A stretch of 64,000 bases of DNA from Xylanimonas cellulosilytica DSM 15894 (GTDB taxonomy: Bacteria > Actinomycetota > Actinomycetes > Actinomycetales > Cellulomonadaceae). The stretch covers positions 1,178,001-1,242,000 of the forward strand of contig NC_013530.1 in the NCBI RefSeq assembly GCF_000024965.1, given 5' to 3'. Of this stretch, positions 34,360-43,625 are shown piece by piece. The position numbers and the translations under genes were made by a program. Numbering within the stretch: position 1 is the first letter of the stretch; each line of letters opens with the position of its first letter. Below the pieces are notes generated by a model that worked only from the letters and a program-made list of their open reading frames with translations, was not told where the DNA came from and did not search any database.

Positions 34360-37110
34360 TCAGCGGCGCGGTGTCTTGACCGGGGGCTCGCCGAGCTCGG
34401 AGGCCACGACGACGATGCCGCCCTGGACGTCGGGGTCGCCCTGCCCGGCGGCGGTCTCGACGAGCTCCGACGGCCCCTGGACGCGGCCCGCGCCGCGGAT
34501 GTCCTCGATGGCCGAGCGGACGGCGTCCAGCGAGGTGGCCGGCACGGCGAGGGTCACGGACAGGATGGGCGTCTTCATCGCGACCTTGGCCTCGGACTTG
34601 ATCTTGCGCAGCGCGGCCAGCGCGTTGCCCGCGTGCGCGAGCTGGGCCGGGTCGGCGGAACCGGCGGCGGCGCGCAGCGGTGCGGAGACGGGCCAGGCGG
34701 CGCGGTGCACCGAGCCCTCGCGCCACCACGACCAGACCTCTTCGGTCGCGTAGGGCAGGTAGGGCGCGAGCAGGCGCAGCATCGTGTCGAGGGCGAGCGC
34801 CAGGGCGGTGCGCGCCGACGTCGTGCCGGCGGTGACCTGCGCGGCGTCCGCGTCTCCGTACGCGCGGTCCTTGACGAGTTCCAGGTAGTCGTCGCAGAAC
34901 GTCCAGAAGAACGTCTCGGTGACCTCCAGGGCCCGGGTGTGGTCGTACGCCTCCAGCGCCTCGGTGGCCGTGTCGACGACGGCGGCCAGGCCCGCGAGCA
35001 TGGCGCGGTCGAGCTCGACGGTCACGAGCGACGGGTCGAGCACGATCTCGCCGACGCCCGTCTGCTGGTCGCGCCCGAACTCGAGCACGAACTTCGAGGC
35101 GTTGAGGACCTTGATCGCGAGCCGGCGGCCGATCTTCATCTGGCCTTCGTCGTACGCGGCGTCGGTGCCCAGGCGCGCGGAGGCCGCCCAGTACCGCACC
35201 GCGTCCGAGCCGTGCTGCTCCAGCAGGCCCAGCGGGGTGACGACGTTGCCCTTGGACTTCGACATCTTCTTGCGGTCGGGGTCGAGGATCCAGCCGCTGA
35301 TGGACGCGTTGGCCCAGGGCAGCACCCCGTGCTCCAGGTGCGAGCGCACCACGGTGGAGAAGAGCCAGGTGCGGATGATGTCCTGGCCCTGCGGGCGCAG
35401 GTCCATCGGGTAGATGCGCTCGAACAGGTCGGCGTCCCGCTCCCAGCCGCTGACGATCTGCGGGGTGAGCGACGACGTCGCCCAGGTGTCCATGATGTCC
35501 TGGTCACCCACGAACCCACCGGGAACCCCGCGCTGGTCCTCGGTGTAGCCGGCGGGGGCCTGCGCCGTCGGGTCCACGGGCAGGGCGTCCTCGGCGGGCA
35601 CGATGGGGTGCTCGTGGTCGACCTCGCCCGTCTCGAGCACCGGGTACCACAGCGGGATGGCCACGCCGAAGAACCGCTGGCGGGAGATCAGCCAGTCGCC
35701 GTTGAGGCCGCCCACCCAGTTCTCATAGCGCACGCGCATGAAGTCGGGGTGGAACGCGAGCTCCTTGCCGCGGGCCAGCAGCTCGGCCTTCAGGTCGCGG
35801 CCGGGCGTCTCGCGTCCGCCGTTGCGGATGTACCACTGGCGGCTGGTGACGATCTCGAGGGGCTTGTCGCCCTTCTCGTAGAAGTTCGTCTTGCGCTGCG
35901 TGGCGACCGGCTCGGTCGCGAGGTCACCGGAGGCGCGCAGGGCCTCGACGACGGCGGTGCGGGCGGAGAACGCCGTCTTGCCCGCGAGCCCTTCGGCGTA
36001 CAGCGCGGCGCCCGGTCCGTCGGCGATCCACTCGGGCGTCTCGCGGGCCAGGCGGCCGTCGCGCTGGATGATCGAGCGGGTCGGGAGCTGCAGCTCACGC
36101 CACCACTGGACGTCGGTGAGGTCGCCGAAGGTGCAGCACATGGCGATGCCGGCGCCCTTGTCGGGCTCGGCGGCCGGGTGGGCGAGCACCGGGACCTCGA
36201 CGCCGAACAGCGGCGAGGTCACGGTCGTGCCGAACAGGTGCTGGTAGCGCTCGTCGTCGGGGTGCGCGATGAGCGCGACGACGGCGGGGATGAGCTCGGG
36301 GCGGGTCGTCTCGATGTGGATCGGGTCGCCGCCGGGGGTGTGGAAGGCGACCTTGTGGAAGAACCCGGGGTAGTCGCGCGCCTCGAGCTCGGCCTGGGCC
36401 ACCGCCGTCTGGAACGTCACGTCCCACAGGCCGGGCGCCTCGGCCTGGTAGGCCTCGCCGCGCGCGAGGTTGCGCACGAACGCGCGCTGGGCGGCCGCCC
36501 GCGACTTCGTGTCGATGGTCTGGTAGGTCTGCGCCCAGTCGACGGACAGGCCCAGGTAGCGCCACACCTGCTCGAACTGCTTCTCGTCCTGGGCGGTCAG
36601 GCGCAGGCACAGCTCGATGAAGTTGCGGCGGGACACCGGCACCTGGTCGGCGGGCTTGACGGCCTTGCCGTCGGTGCCCTCGTGCGGCGGGACGAAGTCC
36701 GGGTCGTAGGGCAGCGCGATGTCGACGCGCACCCCGTAGTAGTTCTGCACGCGCCGCTCGGTCGGCAGGCCGTTGTCGTCCCAGCCCATCGGGTAGAAGA
36801 CCTCGAGCCCACGCATGCGCTTGAAGCGTGCGACGAGGTCGGTGTGCGTGTAGCTGAACACGTGACCGATGTGCAGCGACCCCGACGCCGTCGGGGGAGG
36901 GGTGTCGATCGAGTACACCTGCTCGCGCGTCTTGCTGCGGTCGAACGCGTAGGTGCCCTCGGCCTCCCAGCGCTCGCCGAGCGTGGTCTCCAGCCCGTCG
37001 AGCGAGACCCGCTCAGGTACGTCCCGGACCACCGCGCGGACGACGTCTACCTGCGCACCGGCGGCAGGAGAGGTGGTCGTGGCTGGCGTGGGGGTCGGGA
37101 AGTCGCTCAT
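34360..37110 (-). CDS. valS: valyl-tRNA synthetase
   Basis: A 916-residue class I aminoacyl-tRNA synthetase that charges tRNA-Val. The HIGH motif is at 80-83 (SLHIGHVFSYTHTDL) and KMSKS at 615-619 (DRKKMSKSKGNVVTP). The editing domain (about 200-370) includes HIETTRPELIPAVVALIAHPDD. VQNYYGVRV and YPMGWDDNGLPTERR identify the ValS branch. The anticodon-binding domain is C-terminal. The start at 37110 begins the family-like region. The divergent 168-bp gap to the amino-acid transporter holds both promoters. No T-box is evident upstream. Confidence 0.97.
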   Translation of the reverse strand: MSDFPTPTPATTTSPAAGAQVDVVRAVVRDVPERVSLDGLETTLGERWEAEGTYAFDRSKTREQVYSIDTPPPTASGSLHIGHVFSYTHTDLVARFKRMRGLEVFYPMGWDDNGLPTERRVQNYYGVRVDIALPYDPDFVPPHEGTDGKAVKPADQVPVSRRNFIELCLRLTAQDEKQFEQVWRYLGLSVDWAQTYQTIDTKSRAAAQRAFVRNLARGEAYQAEAPGLWDVTFQTAVAQAELEARDYPGFFHKVAFHTPGGDPIHIETTRPELIPAVVALIAHPDDERYQHLFGTTVTSPLFGVEVPVLAHPAAEPDKGAGIAMCCTFGDLTDVQWWRELQLPTRSIIQRDGRLARETPEWIADGPGAALYAEGLAGKTAFSARTAVVEALRASGDLATEPVATQRKTNFYEKGDKPLEIVTSRQWYIRNGGRETPGRDLKAELLARGKELAFHPDFMRVRYENWVGGLNGDWLISRQRFFGVAIPLWYPVLETGEVDHEHPIVPAEDALPVDPTAQAPAGYTEDQRGVPGGFVGDQDIMDTWATSSLTPQIVSGWERDADLFERIYPMDLRPQGQDIIRTWLFSTVVRSHLEHGVLPWANASISGWILDPDRKKMSKSKGNVVTPLGLLEQHGSDAVRYWAASARLGTDAAYDEGQMKIGRRLAIKVLNASKFVLEFGRDQQTGVGEIVLDPSLVTVELDRAMLAGLAAVVDTATEALEAYDHTRALEVTETFFWTFCDDYLELVKDRAYGDADAAQVTAGTTSARTALALALDTMLRLLAPYLPYATEEVWSWWREGSVHRAAWPVSAPLRAAAGSADPAQLAHAGNALAALRKIKSEAKVAMKTPILSVTLAVPATSLDAVRSAIEDIRGAGRVQGPSELVETAAGQGDPDVQGGIVVVASELGEPPVKTPRR

Positions 37111-37278
37111 GGTGGGCCATTCTCCCAGATCCCGTGTCGCGCGATCGCCCGCGTGCGGGGTGACGCAACTCATCGAGGGAATCGATAGGTGACATTTGCT
37201 GTTTCGATGAATCGTGCCGCACCCTGTGACTGCGGCCCGATCAGGCCGCGCCACCGCACACGCACAAGGAGCACCACC

Positions 37279-38094
37279 ATGCGCCGCACCCGCACCCGAG
37301 CCCTCGTCACCGCAGCCACCGCCGCGCTCGTCCTGGCGCTCGGCGCGTGCGCGTCCGGCTCCGGTGCCGACGACGGCACCGACGCGGCCGGGGACGACCT
37401 CGGCCTGGTCAAGGCGGGCACCCTGACCGTCGCGACCGAGGGCACCTACCGCCCGTTCAGCTTCCACGAGGACGGCGCGGGCGACCTGGTCGGCTACGAC
37501 GTCGAGATCGCACGGGCCGTCGCCGAGAAGCTCGGCCTTCAGGTCGAGTTCCGGGAGACCCAGTGGGACGCGATCTTCGCCGGGCTGGACGCCGGCCGGT
37601 TCGACACCATCGCCAACCAGGTGTCCATCACCCCCGACCGCGAGGCCAAGTACCTGTTCAGCGAGCCGTACACGATCTCGCACGGCGTGATCGTGGTGAA
37701 CGAGGGCGACACCTCGGTCACGTCGTTCGAGGACCTGGCCGGCAAGACCACCGCTCAGTCGCTGACCAGCAACTGGTACAAGCTCGCCCAGAGCGCGGGC
37801 GCCGACGTCGAGCCCGTCGAGGGCTGGGCGCAGGCCGTCGCCCTGCTGCAGCAGGACCGGGTGGACGCCACGATCAACGACGAGCTGACCTACCTCGACT
37901 ACGTCAAGGAGAACGGCCGCTCGGGTCTGGCGGTCGCCGCGACGACCGACGACGTCTCGCTCAGCGCCTTCGTCTTCACCCAGCAGAAGACGGCGCTGCA
38001 GGCAGCGGTCGACGGCGCCCTGGCCGACCTCGCGGCCGACGGCACGCTGACCGAGCTGTCGCAGAAGTACTTCGGCGACGACGTCTCCCAGTGA
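37279..38094 (+). CDS. amino-acid ABC transporter substrate-binding lipoprotein
   Basis: A 271-residue solute-binding lipoprotein of family 3. The signal peptide MRRTRTRALV with a hydrophobic core ends in lipobox ALGACASG (Cys24). The ligand-binding core includes GTLTVATEGTYRPFSFHEDGAGDLVGYDVEIARAVAEKLG and the WDAIFAGLDAGRFDTIANQVSITPDR hinge segment, typical of polar amino-acid and cystine binders of the TcyA/FliY type. With a cysE-cysK pair in the window cystine is a plausible ligand, not proven. An upstream GTG (37189) would bury the signal peptide and is rejected. Stop overlaps the permease start. Confidence 0.92.
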   Translation: MRRTRTRALVTAATAALVLALGACASGSGADDGTDAAGDDLGLVKAGTLTVATEGTYRPFSFHEDGAGDLVGYDVEIARAVAEKLGLQVEFRETQWDAIFAGLDAGRFDTIANQVSITPDREAKYLFSEPYTISHGVIVVNEGDTSVTSFEDLAGKTTAQSLTSNWYKLAQSAGADVEPVEGWAQAVALLQQDRVDATINDELTYLDYVKENGRSGLAVAATTDDVSLSAFVFTQQKTALQAAVDGALADLAADGTLTELSQKYFGDDVSQ

Positions 38095-38759
38095 CCGGCG
38101 GGCCCGTGGACTGGGACCTGTTCACGAGCTCGCTGTGGCCCCTCGTCCGCGGCGGCCTGGTGGGCACCCTCCCGCTGTCGCTCGCGTCGTTCGCCATCGG
38201 GCTCGTCATCGCCCTCGGCATCGCGCTGCTGCGCCTGTCGACGCACCCGGTGCTCTCCTGGCTGGGGCGCGCGTACGTGTCGCTCATCCGCGGTACGCCG
38301 CTGCTGGTGCAGCTCTTCGTGATCTTCTACGGCCTGCCGTCCATCGGCGTCGTCATCGACCCGTGGCCCAGCGCCATCGTCGCCTTCTCCCTGAACGTGG
38401 GCGGCTACGCCGCCGAGGTGATGCGCGCCGCGATCCTCTCGGTGCCGCAGGGGCAGTGGGAGGCCGCGTACACGATCGGCATGCGGCGCACGACGACGCT
38501 GCGGCGCGTCGTGCTGCCGCAGGCCGCCCGGGTGTCGGTGCCGCCGCTGTCGAACACGTTCATCTCGCTGGTCAAGGACACCTCCCTCGCGTCCTTGATC
38601 CTGGTCGCCGAGGCGTTCCGGGCCGCGCAGGTCATCGCCGCCGCGACCAGCGAGTTCATGCTCCTCTACCTTCAGGTCGCGCTCGTGTACTGGCTTTTCT
38701 GCACCGTCCTGTCCTTCGGCCAGGGCCGCATCGAGAGGAAGCTGGAGCAATATGTCTGA
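38091..38759 (+). CDS. amino-acid ABC transporter permease
   Basis: A 222-residue inner-membrane permease of the His/Glu/Gln family. About five helices are visible: residues 15-40, 52-78 ([20 protein letters not shown], a family signature), 85-105, and 180-210. The EAA-type loop for ATPase contact is [34 protein letters not shown] at 38091 overlaps the previous stop by 4 nt and the 3' end overlaps the ATPase gene by 8 nt, so the three proteins are made from one transcript. Confidence 0.93.
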   Translation: MTGGPVDWDLFTSSLWPLVRGGLVGTLPLSLASFAIGLVIALGIALLRLSTHPVLSWLGRAYVSLIRGTPLLVQLFVIFYGLPSIGVVIDPWPSAIVAFSLNVGGYAAEVMRAAILSVPQGQWEAAYTIGMRRTTTLRRVVLPQAARVSVPPLSNTFISLVKDTSLASLILVAEAFRAAQVIAAATSEFMLLYLQVALVYWLFCTVLSFGQGRIERKLEQYV

Positions 38760-39552
38760 GGCCGCCTCCGGCCCGCCCGCACCGGGCCCGACGACGACGC
38801 CGTTGCTGCGGGCGCGCGGGCTGCGCAAGTCGTTCGGTGACCACGAGGTGCTGCGCGGCATCGACCTGGACGTCCACCGCGGCCAGGTGATCGCGCTCAT
38901 CGGGCCGTCCGGGTCGGGCAAGACGACGCTGCTGCGCTCCCTCAACGGGCTCGAGACGCCGTCGGCCGGCGTCCTGGAGGTCGACGGCGGACCGACGATC
39001 GACTTCGCTCGGGCCGTGCCGAAGGCGCAGCGGTTCGCCCTGCGCGACCGGTCGGCCATGGTGTTCCAGCACCACAACCTGTTCCCCCACCTGACGGTGC
39101 TGCAGAACGTGACCGAGGGCCCCGTGCAGGTGCGCGGGGTGCCCCGGCGCGAGGCCGAGGCGCGCGCGACGGCGCTGCTGGAGCGGGTGGGGCTGGCGGA
39201 CAAGAGGAACGCCTACCCGCGCGAGCTGTCCGGCGGGCAGCAGCAGCGCGTCGGCATCGTGCGGGCGCTCGGGCTCGGCCCCGACCTGCTGCTGTTCGAC
39301 GAGCCGACGTCGGCCCTCGACCCCGAGCTGGTCGGCGAGGTGCTGGGCGTCATGAAGGAGCTCGCGGAGGAGGGCTGGACGATGGTCGTGGTCACCCACG
39401 AGCTCTCGTTCGCCCGCGCCGTGGCCGACGAGGTGCTGTTCCTCGACGGCGGCGTCGTGCACGAGCGCGGCGCCCCGCGCGACCTGTTCACGAACCCGCG
39501 CGAGGAGCGCACCCGGCAGTTCCTGCACCGCATCCTGCACCCGCTGGACTGA
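38752..39552 (+). CDS. amino-acid ABC transporter ATP-binding protein
   Basis: A 266-residue ATPase that powers the transporter formed with the two preceding gene products. Walker A is GPSGSGKTT (51-59), the Q-loop is [16 protein letters not shown], the signature LSGGQQQR is at about 158-165, Walker B is [12 protein letters not shown] (about 177-188), and the H-loop is VVTHE. The [14 protein letters not shown] sequence is typical of polar amino-acid importers (GlnQ/TcyN type). Last gene of the three-gene operon. Confidence 0.95.
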   Translation: MSEAASGPPAPGPTTTPLLRARGLRKSFGDHEVLRGIDLDVHRGQVIALIGPSGSGKTTLLRSLNGLETPSAGVLEVDGGPTIDFARAVPKAQRFALRDRSAMVFQHHNLFPHLTVLQNVTEGPVQVRGVPRREAEARATALLERVGLADKRNAYPRELSGGQQQRVGIVRALGLGPDLLLFDEPTSALDPELVGEVLGVMKELAEEGWTMVVVTHELSFARAVADEVLFLDGGVVHERGAPRDLFTNPREERTRQFLHRILHPLD

Positions 39553-39624
39553 TCGGTGGCGGGCCGGGCTGCGGGCACGGCCAGGGCGGTGCGCGCCGGC
39601 CGACGGCTGTGTGAGGATCGCGGC

Positions 39625-40056
39625 ATGAGTCCGCGTGCCCGCCGTCCCGTGGTGGCCGCCGAGGTGGGCGACGGGTTCGTCGCCACCGAGGCGCCCGCGC
39701 TCCAGGTGTCGATCCGCGAGGCGTTGCAGCCCGGCGAGGGCGGCCGCGCGCCGTCCCCGGCGGAGCTGCGCTTCGAACCCGGCGCCGCCGGGCGGGTCGT
39801 GGTGCTGTGGCGCAACCGGCACGTCGGGTTCGTCCCCCCGACGCACCGGGAGGCGCTCGCGGCCCAGCTCGCGACGGCGGGCAAGGCGACCGTGCAGGCC
39901 GACGGCTACGTCTACCGCGACGGCGAGCTGCACCGCATCTGGGTCGGCCCGCTCCCGACGGACGGCTTCCCGGGGGTCCCCCCGGGCTACGACGAGCTCC
40001 CGGTCCCCGAGACGACGATCTTCGGCTTCGCCCTCCGGCGCCCCACCGAACCCTGA
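39625..40056 (+). CDS. hypothetical protein, 143 residues
   Basis: A small soluble protein that I do not recognise. ATG at 39625 is favoured over a longer frame from 39556 because a purine-rich GTGAGGATCG lies just upstream. The visible sequence is AAGRVVVLWRNRHVGFVPPTHREALAAQL...GKATVQADGYVYRDGELHRIWVGP, suggesting a compact beta-rich domain of HIRAN-like appearance (about residues 55-115), but this is only a resemblance. It follows the amino-acid transporter by 72 bp on the same strand. Directly after its stop comes a 7-bp tandem repeat. Confidence 0.65.
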   Translation: MSPRARRPVVAAEVGDGFVATEAPALQVSIREALQPGEGGRAPSPAELRFEPGAAGRVVVLWRNRHVGFVPPTHREALAAQLATAGKATVQADGYVYRDGELHRIWVGPLPTDGFPGVPPGYDELPVPETTIFGFALRRPTEP

Positions 40057-40061
40057 TCCTC

Positions 40062-40124
40062 GCCGGATGCCGGATGCCGGATGCCGGATGCCGGATGCCG
40101 GATGCCGGATGCCGGATGCCGGAC
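40062..40124. repeat. 7-bp tandem repeat (GCCGGAT)n
   Basis: Eight perfect copies of GCCGGAT from 40062 to 40117 and one with a final C (40118-40124). It starts 5 bp after a stop codon, so it does not change a reading frame, but copy number should be prone to slippage. Confidence 0.95.
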
Positions 40125-40164
40125 GCCGCGGTGCACCCGGCTCGCCCCCCTGGGCGTCTCCGAG

Positions 40165-40209
40165 GCGTGATGGCGCAGAGCACTCATGAGTGCATCTGCG
40201 CCATCACGC
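40165..40209. repeat. family B palindrome, copy 1
   Basis: A 45-bp palindrome with 15-bp outer arms (GCGTGATGGCGCAGA and TCTGCGCCATCACGC), a 14-bp self-complementary core GCACTCATGAGTGC, and a single unpaired A. Two diverged copies occur at 55181-55221 and 55310-55350. It lies 41 bp after the 7-bp tandem array and upstream of the F420-dependent dehydrogenase gene. Confidence 0.9.
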
Positions 40210-40327
40210 TCCACGACAACACCGGGGAGGGAGCGACGCGAGCACCCCAGCCGACCGCCTGCGGGCAGATGAACGACGGTGCCGAACGTCCCCACGAGGG
40301 CGACCGGGACGCTCTAGGGTCGGGGGC

Positions 40328-41326
40328 ATGGGTCTGACCGTCGGATATGCCGCCATGCTCGAGCAGTTTCATCCCCGCGAGATCGTCGAGCTGTCCGTGC
40401 TCGCGGAGCAGCACGGGTTCTCCGGCGTCATGGCCGCCGACCACTACCAGCCGTGGGTGCCCCAGCAGGGGCAGGCGGCGTTCGTGTGGAACGTGCTGAC
40501 CGCGCTCGGGGAGCGGACCGTCGGCGACCTGGGGCCGGGCGTGACCGCCCCGACGTTCCGCTGGCACCCCGCGATGGTGGCCCAGGCGAGCGCCACGCTC
40601 GCCGCGATGTACCCCGGCCGGCACTGGCTCGGCATCGGCTCCGGCGAGGCGCTCAACGAGCACGTCGTCGGCGGGTACTGGCCCGAGGCCGGCGAGCGCA
40701 GCAACCGGATGTTCGAGGCCATCGAGATCATCAAGAAGCTCTTCCGTTCCGGGCTCGAGGGCAAGGACGTCAAGCACTCCGGGCAGTTCTACACGCTCGA
40801 GTCGACCCGCCTGTGGACCATGCCCGAGGTCGCCCCCGAGATCCTCGTGGCCACCGCCGGGCCCATCAACGCCAAGCGCACCGGCAAGTTTGCCGACGGC
40901 ATCATCACCGTGGGCGCACCCCTGGAGAAGATCTCCATGCTGTTCGGCAAGTTCGAGGAGGGCGTGCGGGAGTCCGGGCGTGACCCCGAGGGCATGCCGA
41001 AGGTGCTCCAGGTGCACATGTCCTGGGCCGAGACCGACGAGGAGGCACTCGCCAACGCGCTGACCGAGTGGCCCAACGGCGGCATAAAGTTCCCCAAGGC
41101 CGACATCCGCTCGCCGCACGACTTCGCCCAGATGGCCAAGCTGGTGCGACCCGAGGACTTCGAGGGCCGCATGGTCATCAGCGCCGACCCGGACGAGCAC
41201 CGCGCGGCCATCCAGCGGTACGTCGACCTCGGGTTCGACCGCGTGTACCTGCACAACGTGGGGCGCAACCAGAAGGAGTGGATCGAGGTCTTCGGCCGCG
41301 ACGTGCTCCCGAAGCTCCACCGGTGA
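40328..41326 (+). CDS. F420-dependent glucose-6-phosphate dehydrogenase-like LLM oxidoreductase
   Basis: A 332-residue TIM-barrel enzyme close to F420-dependent glucose-6-phosphate dehydrogenase (FGD) and its TIGR03557 relatives. [39 protein letters not shown] carries the catalytic His in the position of FGD His40. [11 protein letters not shown], the cofactor-binding [44 protein letters not shown], and [18 protein letters not shown] are all FGD-like. It likely reduces F420 with a sugar phosphate or alcohol; the exact substrate is uncertain. The stop overlaps the cofE start (GTGA), coupling F420 use with F420 synthesis. Confidence 0.88.
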   Translation: MGLTVGYAAMLEQFHPREIVELSVLAEQHGFSGVMAADHYQPWVPQQGQAAFVWNVLTALGERTVGDLGPGVTAPTFRWHPAMVAQASATLAAMYPGRHWLGIGSGEALNEHVVGGYWPEAGERSNRMFEAIEIIKKLFRSGLEGKDVKHSGQFYTLESTRLWTMPEVAPEILVATAGPINAKRTGKFADGIITVGAPLEKISMLFGKFEEGVRESGRDPEGMPKVLQVHMSWAETDEEALANALTEWPNGGIKFPKADIRSPHDFAQMAKLVRPEDFEGRMVISADPDEHRAAIQRYVDLGFDRVYLHNVGRNQKEWIEVFGRDVLPKLHR

Positions 41327-42174
41327 GCGAGCGGTTCGAGGTCTGGGCGCCCGACGGGATGCCGGAGGTGCGGCCGGGGGACGACCTGGCGGCGCTCGTC
41401 GGGGACGTGGTTTCGACAGGCTCAACCACCGGTGGTTCGTTGCCGGTGGTTGAGCCTGTCGAAACCACGGGACCCGGCGATGGTGGGCTGCGGGAGGGCG
41501 ACGTCGTCGTCGTCACGTCGAAGATCGTCTCGAAGGCCGAGGGGCGCGTCGTCGCCGCCGCGGACCGCGAGCAGGCCGTCACCGACGAGACCGTGCGCGT
41601 CGTCGCGACCCGTCCTCGCCCCGACGGGCCGCCGCTGCGCATCGTCGAGAACCGGCTCGGCCTGGTCATGGCGGCCGCCGGGGTCGACGCGTCCAACACG
41701 CCCGACGGCACCGTGCTGCTCCTGCCCGTGGACCCCGACGCGTCCGCGGCCCGCCTGCGCGCCGCCCTGCGTGAACGCTTCGGGGTCGACCGGCTCGGCG
41801 TCGTCGTCACCGACACCGCCGGGCGGGCCTGGCGCGACGGGCTCGTGGACATCGCGATCGGCGCCGCGGGCGTCGCCGTCGTCGACGACCTGCGCGGGGG
41901 CACCGACACGCACGGCCGACCGCTCTCGGTGACCGTCACCGCCGTCGTCGACGAGATCGCCGCCGCCTCCGAGCTCGTCCGCGGCAAGGCCGCGGGCCGG
42001 CCCGTCGCCGTCGTGCGGGGCCTCGGCCGGTACGTGCCCCCCGGCTGGCAGCCGGGCGACGGCGCGCGGCGCCTGGTGCGCGGGAGCGCGGACGACCTGT
42101 TCCGCGAGGGCACCGCCGAGGCCTACGCGCGCGGGTATGACGACGGCGCCGCGGGACGCGAACCGCGACCATAA
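41323..42174 (+). CDS. cofE: coenzyme F420-0:L-glutamate ligase with repeat insertion
   Basis: A 283-residue CofE-type enzyme that adds glutamate residues to F420-0 using GTP. The conserved [45 protein letters not shown], and [25 protein letters not shown] blocks are intact. There is no fused nitroreductase-like FbiB domain. Residues about 29-49 ([21 protein letters not shown]) are translated from an inverted and a forward family A repeat; normal family members go straight from the N-terminal PGDDL segment to the GDV.VVTSK strand. The insertion lies in a surface-type loop, so activity may persist. GTG at 41323, 4-bp overlap with the upstream dehydrogenase. Confidence 0.93.
   Translation: MSERFEVWAPDGMPEVRPGDDLAALVGDVVSTGSTTGGSLPVVEPVETTGPGDGGLREGDVVVVTSKIVSKAEGRVVAAADREQAVTDETVRVVATRPRPDGPPLRIVENRLGLVMAAAGVDASNTPDGTVLLLPVDPDASAARLRAALRERFGVDRLGVVVTDTAGRAWRDGLVDIAIGAAGVAVVDDLRGGTDTHGRPLSVTVTAVVDEIAAASELVRGKAAGRPVAVVRGLGRYVPPGWQPGDGARRLVRGSADDLFREGTAEAYARGYDDGAAGREPRP
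41407..41469. repeat. family A repeat pair inside cofE
   Basis: One inverted unit (41407-41432) and one forward unit (41443-41468), kept in frame. They encode VVSTGSTTG and VVEPVETT, the same two frames used in nei. Confidence 0.92.
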
Positions 42175-42176
42175 CC

Positions 42177-42195
42177 GCAGGTCAGGCAAGCCTTC
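42177..42195 (+). promoter_or_regulatory. possible DtxR/IdeR-type iron box upstream of VIT gene
   Basis: GCAGGTCAGGCAAGCCTTC matches 12 of 19 positions of the DtxR consensus TTAGGTTAGGCTAACCTAA, including AGGT.AGGC.A.CCT. It lies 43 bp before the VIT-family start. The same bases also form the left arm of a small hairpin (GCAAGC-CTTC-GCTTGC, 42186-42201) that could instead end the cofE transcript. Confidence 0.35.
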
Positions 42196-42237
42196 GCTTG
42201 CTAGCCAGGGTGCTCGTTCGGGGGTAGGGATGAGCGC

Positions 42238-42828
42238 ATGACCACCGTGCAGCATGCCGACCGGACGCTCCGCCTGAGCCCGCGCACCTCGCTCAGCCTC
42301 GCCCAGCGCCTCAACGGGCTGCGCGCCGGGGTGCTCGGCGCGAACGACGGCATCGTGTCCGTCGCGGCCGTCGTCGTCGGTGTGGCCGCCGTGACCGCGT
42401 CGGCCTCCGCGCTGCTCGCCGCCGGCCTCGCAGCCCTCGTCGGCGGGGCGATCTCCATGGCGCTGGGCGAGTACGTGTCCGTGTCCTCGCAACGTGACTC
42501 CGAGCGAGCGCACATCGACCGGGGCGAGCTCGAGCTCGCCCCGGAAGACGTCGTCTCACCGTGGCACGCCGCCTTCGCCTCCGCCGCCGCGTTCACCGCC
42601 GGTGGCGTCCTGCCGCTGGTGTCGGTGCTGCTCGTGCCGCAGCCGTGGCAGGTGCTCGTGACCTTCGTCGTGGTGCTCGGGGCGCTCGCCCTCGCCGGGT
42701 GGACGGCGGCGCGCATCGGCGGGTCGCCGTGGCGACGCTCCACCGGCCGGGTCGTGGTCGGCGGAGCGCTGGCGCTCGCGGTCACTTTCGGCATCGGGTC
42801 GCTGCTGGGGGTCACCGGCATCGTGTGA
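42238..42828 (+). CDS. VIT/CCC1 family membrane protein
   Basis: A 196-residue member of the vacuolar iron transporter family. The N-terminal LAQRLNGLRAGVLGANDGIVSVAAVVVGVAA is the family signature (metal-coordinating Asn-Asp in TM1), and GGAISMALGEYVSVSSQRDSERA is the TM2 signature with the conserved Met, Glu and Ser. Three more helices follow (about 112-130, 135-160 and 170-190). The linker between TM2 and TM3 is short, so the cytoplasmic metal-binding domain of plant VIT1 is missing. Likely an Fe2+/Mn2+ exporter. A possible iron box precedes it. Stop lies 19 bp before the convergent SIMPL gene. Confidence 0.9.
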   Translation: MTTVQHADRTLRLSPRTSLSLAQRLNGLRAGVLGANDGIVSVAAVVVGVAAVTASASALLAAGLAALVGGAISMALGEYVSVSSQRDSERAHIDRGELELAPEDVVSPWHAAFASAAAFTAGGVLPLVSVLLVPQPWQVLVTFVVVLGALALAGWTAARIGGSPWRRSTGRVVVGGALALAVTFGIGSLLGVTGIV

Positions 42829-42847
42829 CCCGGTGATCCGGCAGCGA

Positions 42848-43549
42848 TCAGCCCGGCAGCGCCTCGAGCTGCACCGTCACCGACGCCGTCACCTCGATCT
42901 CCGCCGGACGCAGCTCGAACCCCGCCTCGGCCGACATCGCCCTGGCGGCGGCCAGCCGCGGAACGCCGTTGCCGCCGCCCGGACCGCCGAGCCCCGGGTG
43001 CAGCCCGTCCTCGTACAGCGCGACGACGCGCGGCTCATCCAGGCCCAGCGCCGCCGCATAGTCCGCCGCCCGCACGACGGCGTCACGCGTCGCCGCGGCG
43101 CGCAGCTCGCTCAGCAGGCGCTCGCGGGTCGGCGCGGTGAGGTCCCAGGCGACGCGCTGCACGTCCACGTGCTCCATCGCACCGACGGCGCCGACGAGCT
43201 CCGCGATAGGGGCTGCGTCGGTGAATGTCACCTGGACGTCGCCGCCCGCACGGTAACGGGTCGCCTGCTCGGGCTGCCCGTGCGTCCCCGCGTCCTGGGC
43301 ACCGCGCCCGACGGGCACCGGCACCCAGTCCCGGAACGCCCATGCGTGGACCTCGGGCGCGGTCCAGCCGGTCGCGTCACCGGCATCGGCTGCTCCTCGT
43401 GCGAGCGCGACGACGGCGGCGTGCGCCTCCTGGGCGGCGGCGAGCGCGTCGGCGCGGGCGTCCGCGGTGACGGTCACCGCCAGGTGGACGGTGCCCAGCT
43501 CGGGCGCGACGGTGCGCGTGGCGGAGCCGTGGACGGCGAGACTGACCAT
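42848..43549 (-). CDS. SIMPL domain protein (DUF541)
   Basis: A 233-residue protein of the SIMPL/DUF541 family. The opening SLAVHGSATRTVAPELGTVHLAVTVTADARADALAAAQEAHAAV is the family hallmark, as is the second region with QVTFTDAAPIAELVGAVGAMEHVDVQRVAWDL. The C-terminus includes RDAVVRAADYAAALGLDEPRVVALYEDG. Many relatives are exported, but no signal peptide is seen here, so it may be cytoplasmic. Biochemical role is unknown. It is probably co-transcribed behind the coiled-coil membrane protein gene, 76 bp upstream. Confidence 0.88.
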   Translation of the reverse strand: MVSLAVHGSATRTVAPELGTVHLAVTVTADARADALAAAQEAHAAVVALARGAADAGDATGWTAPEVHAWAFRDWVPVPVGRGAQDAGTHGQPEQATRYRAGGDVQVTFTDAAPIAELVGAVGAMEHVDVQRVAWDLTAPTRERLLSELRAAATRDAVVRAADYAAALGLDEPRVVALYEDGLHPGLGGPGGGNGVPRLAAARAMSAEAGFELRPAEIEVTASVTVQLEALPG

Positions 43550-43625
43550 GCCGCCATCCTCGCCGCCCGGTGCCGCTCCGGCCCGTCGGCCGCCCGACGA
43601 AGCCGGGACCCGTCCGCGGTCCGCG

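Noticed and set aside
37189-37278. Upstream GTG start for the amino-acid binding protein
   Set aside because: It would put 30 extra residues before a clear lipoprotein signal peptide.
40062-40124. Tandem GCCGGAT array as CRISPR or integron-like repeat
   Set aside because: Repeats are 7 bp with no spacers; it is a microsatellite-type array.
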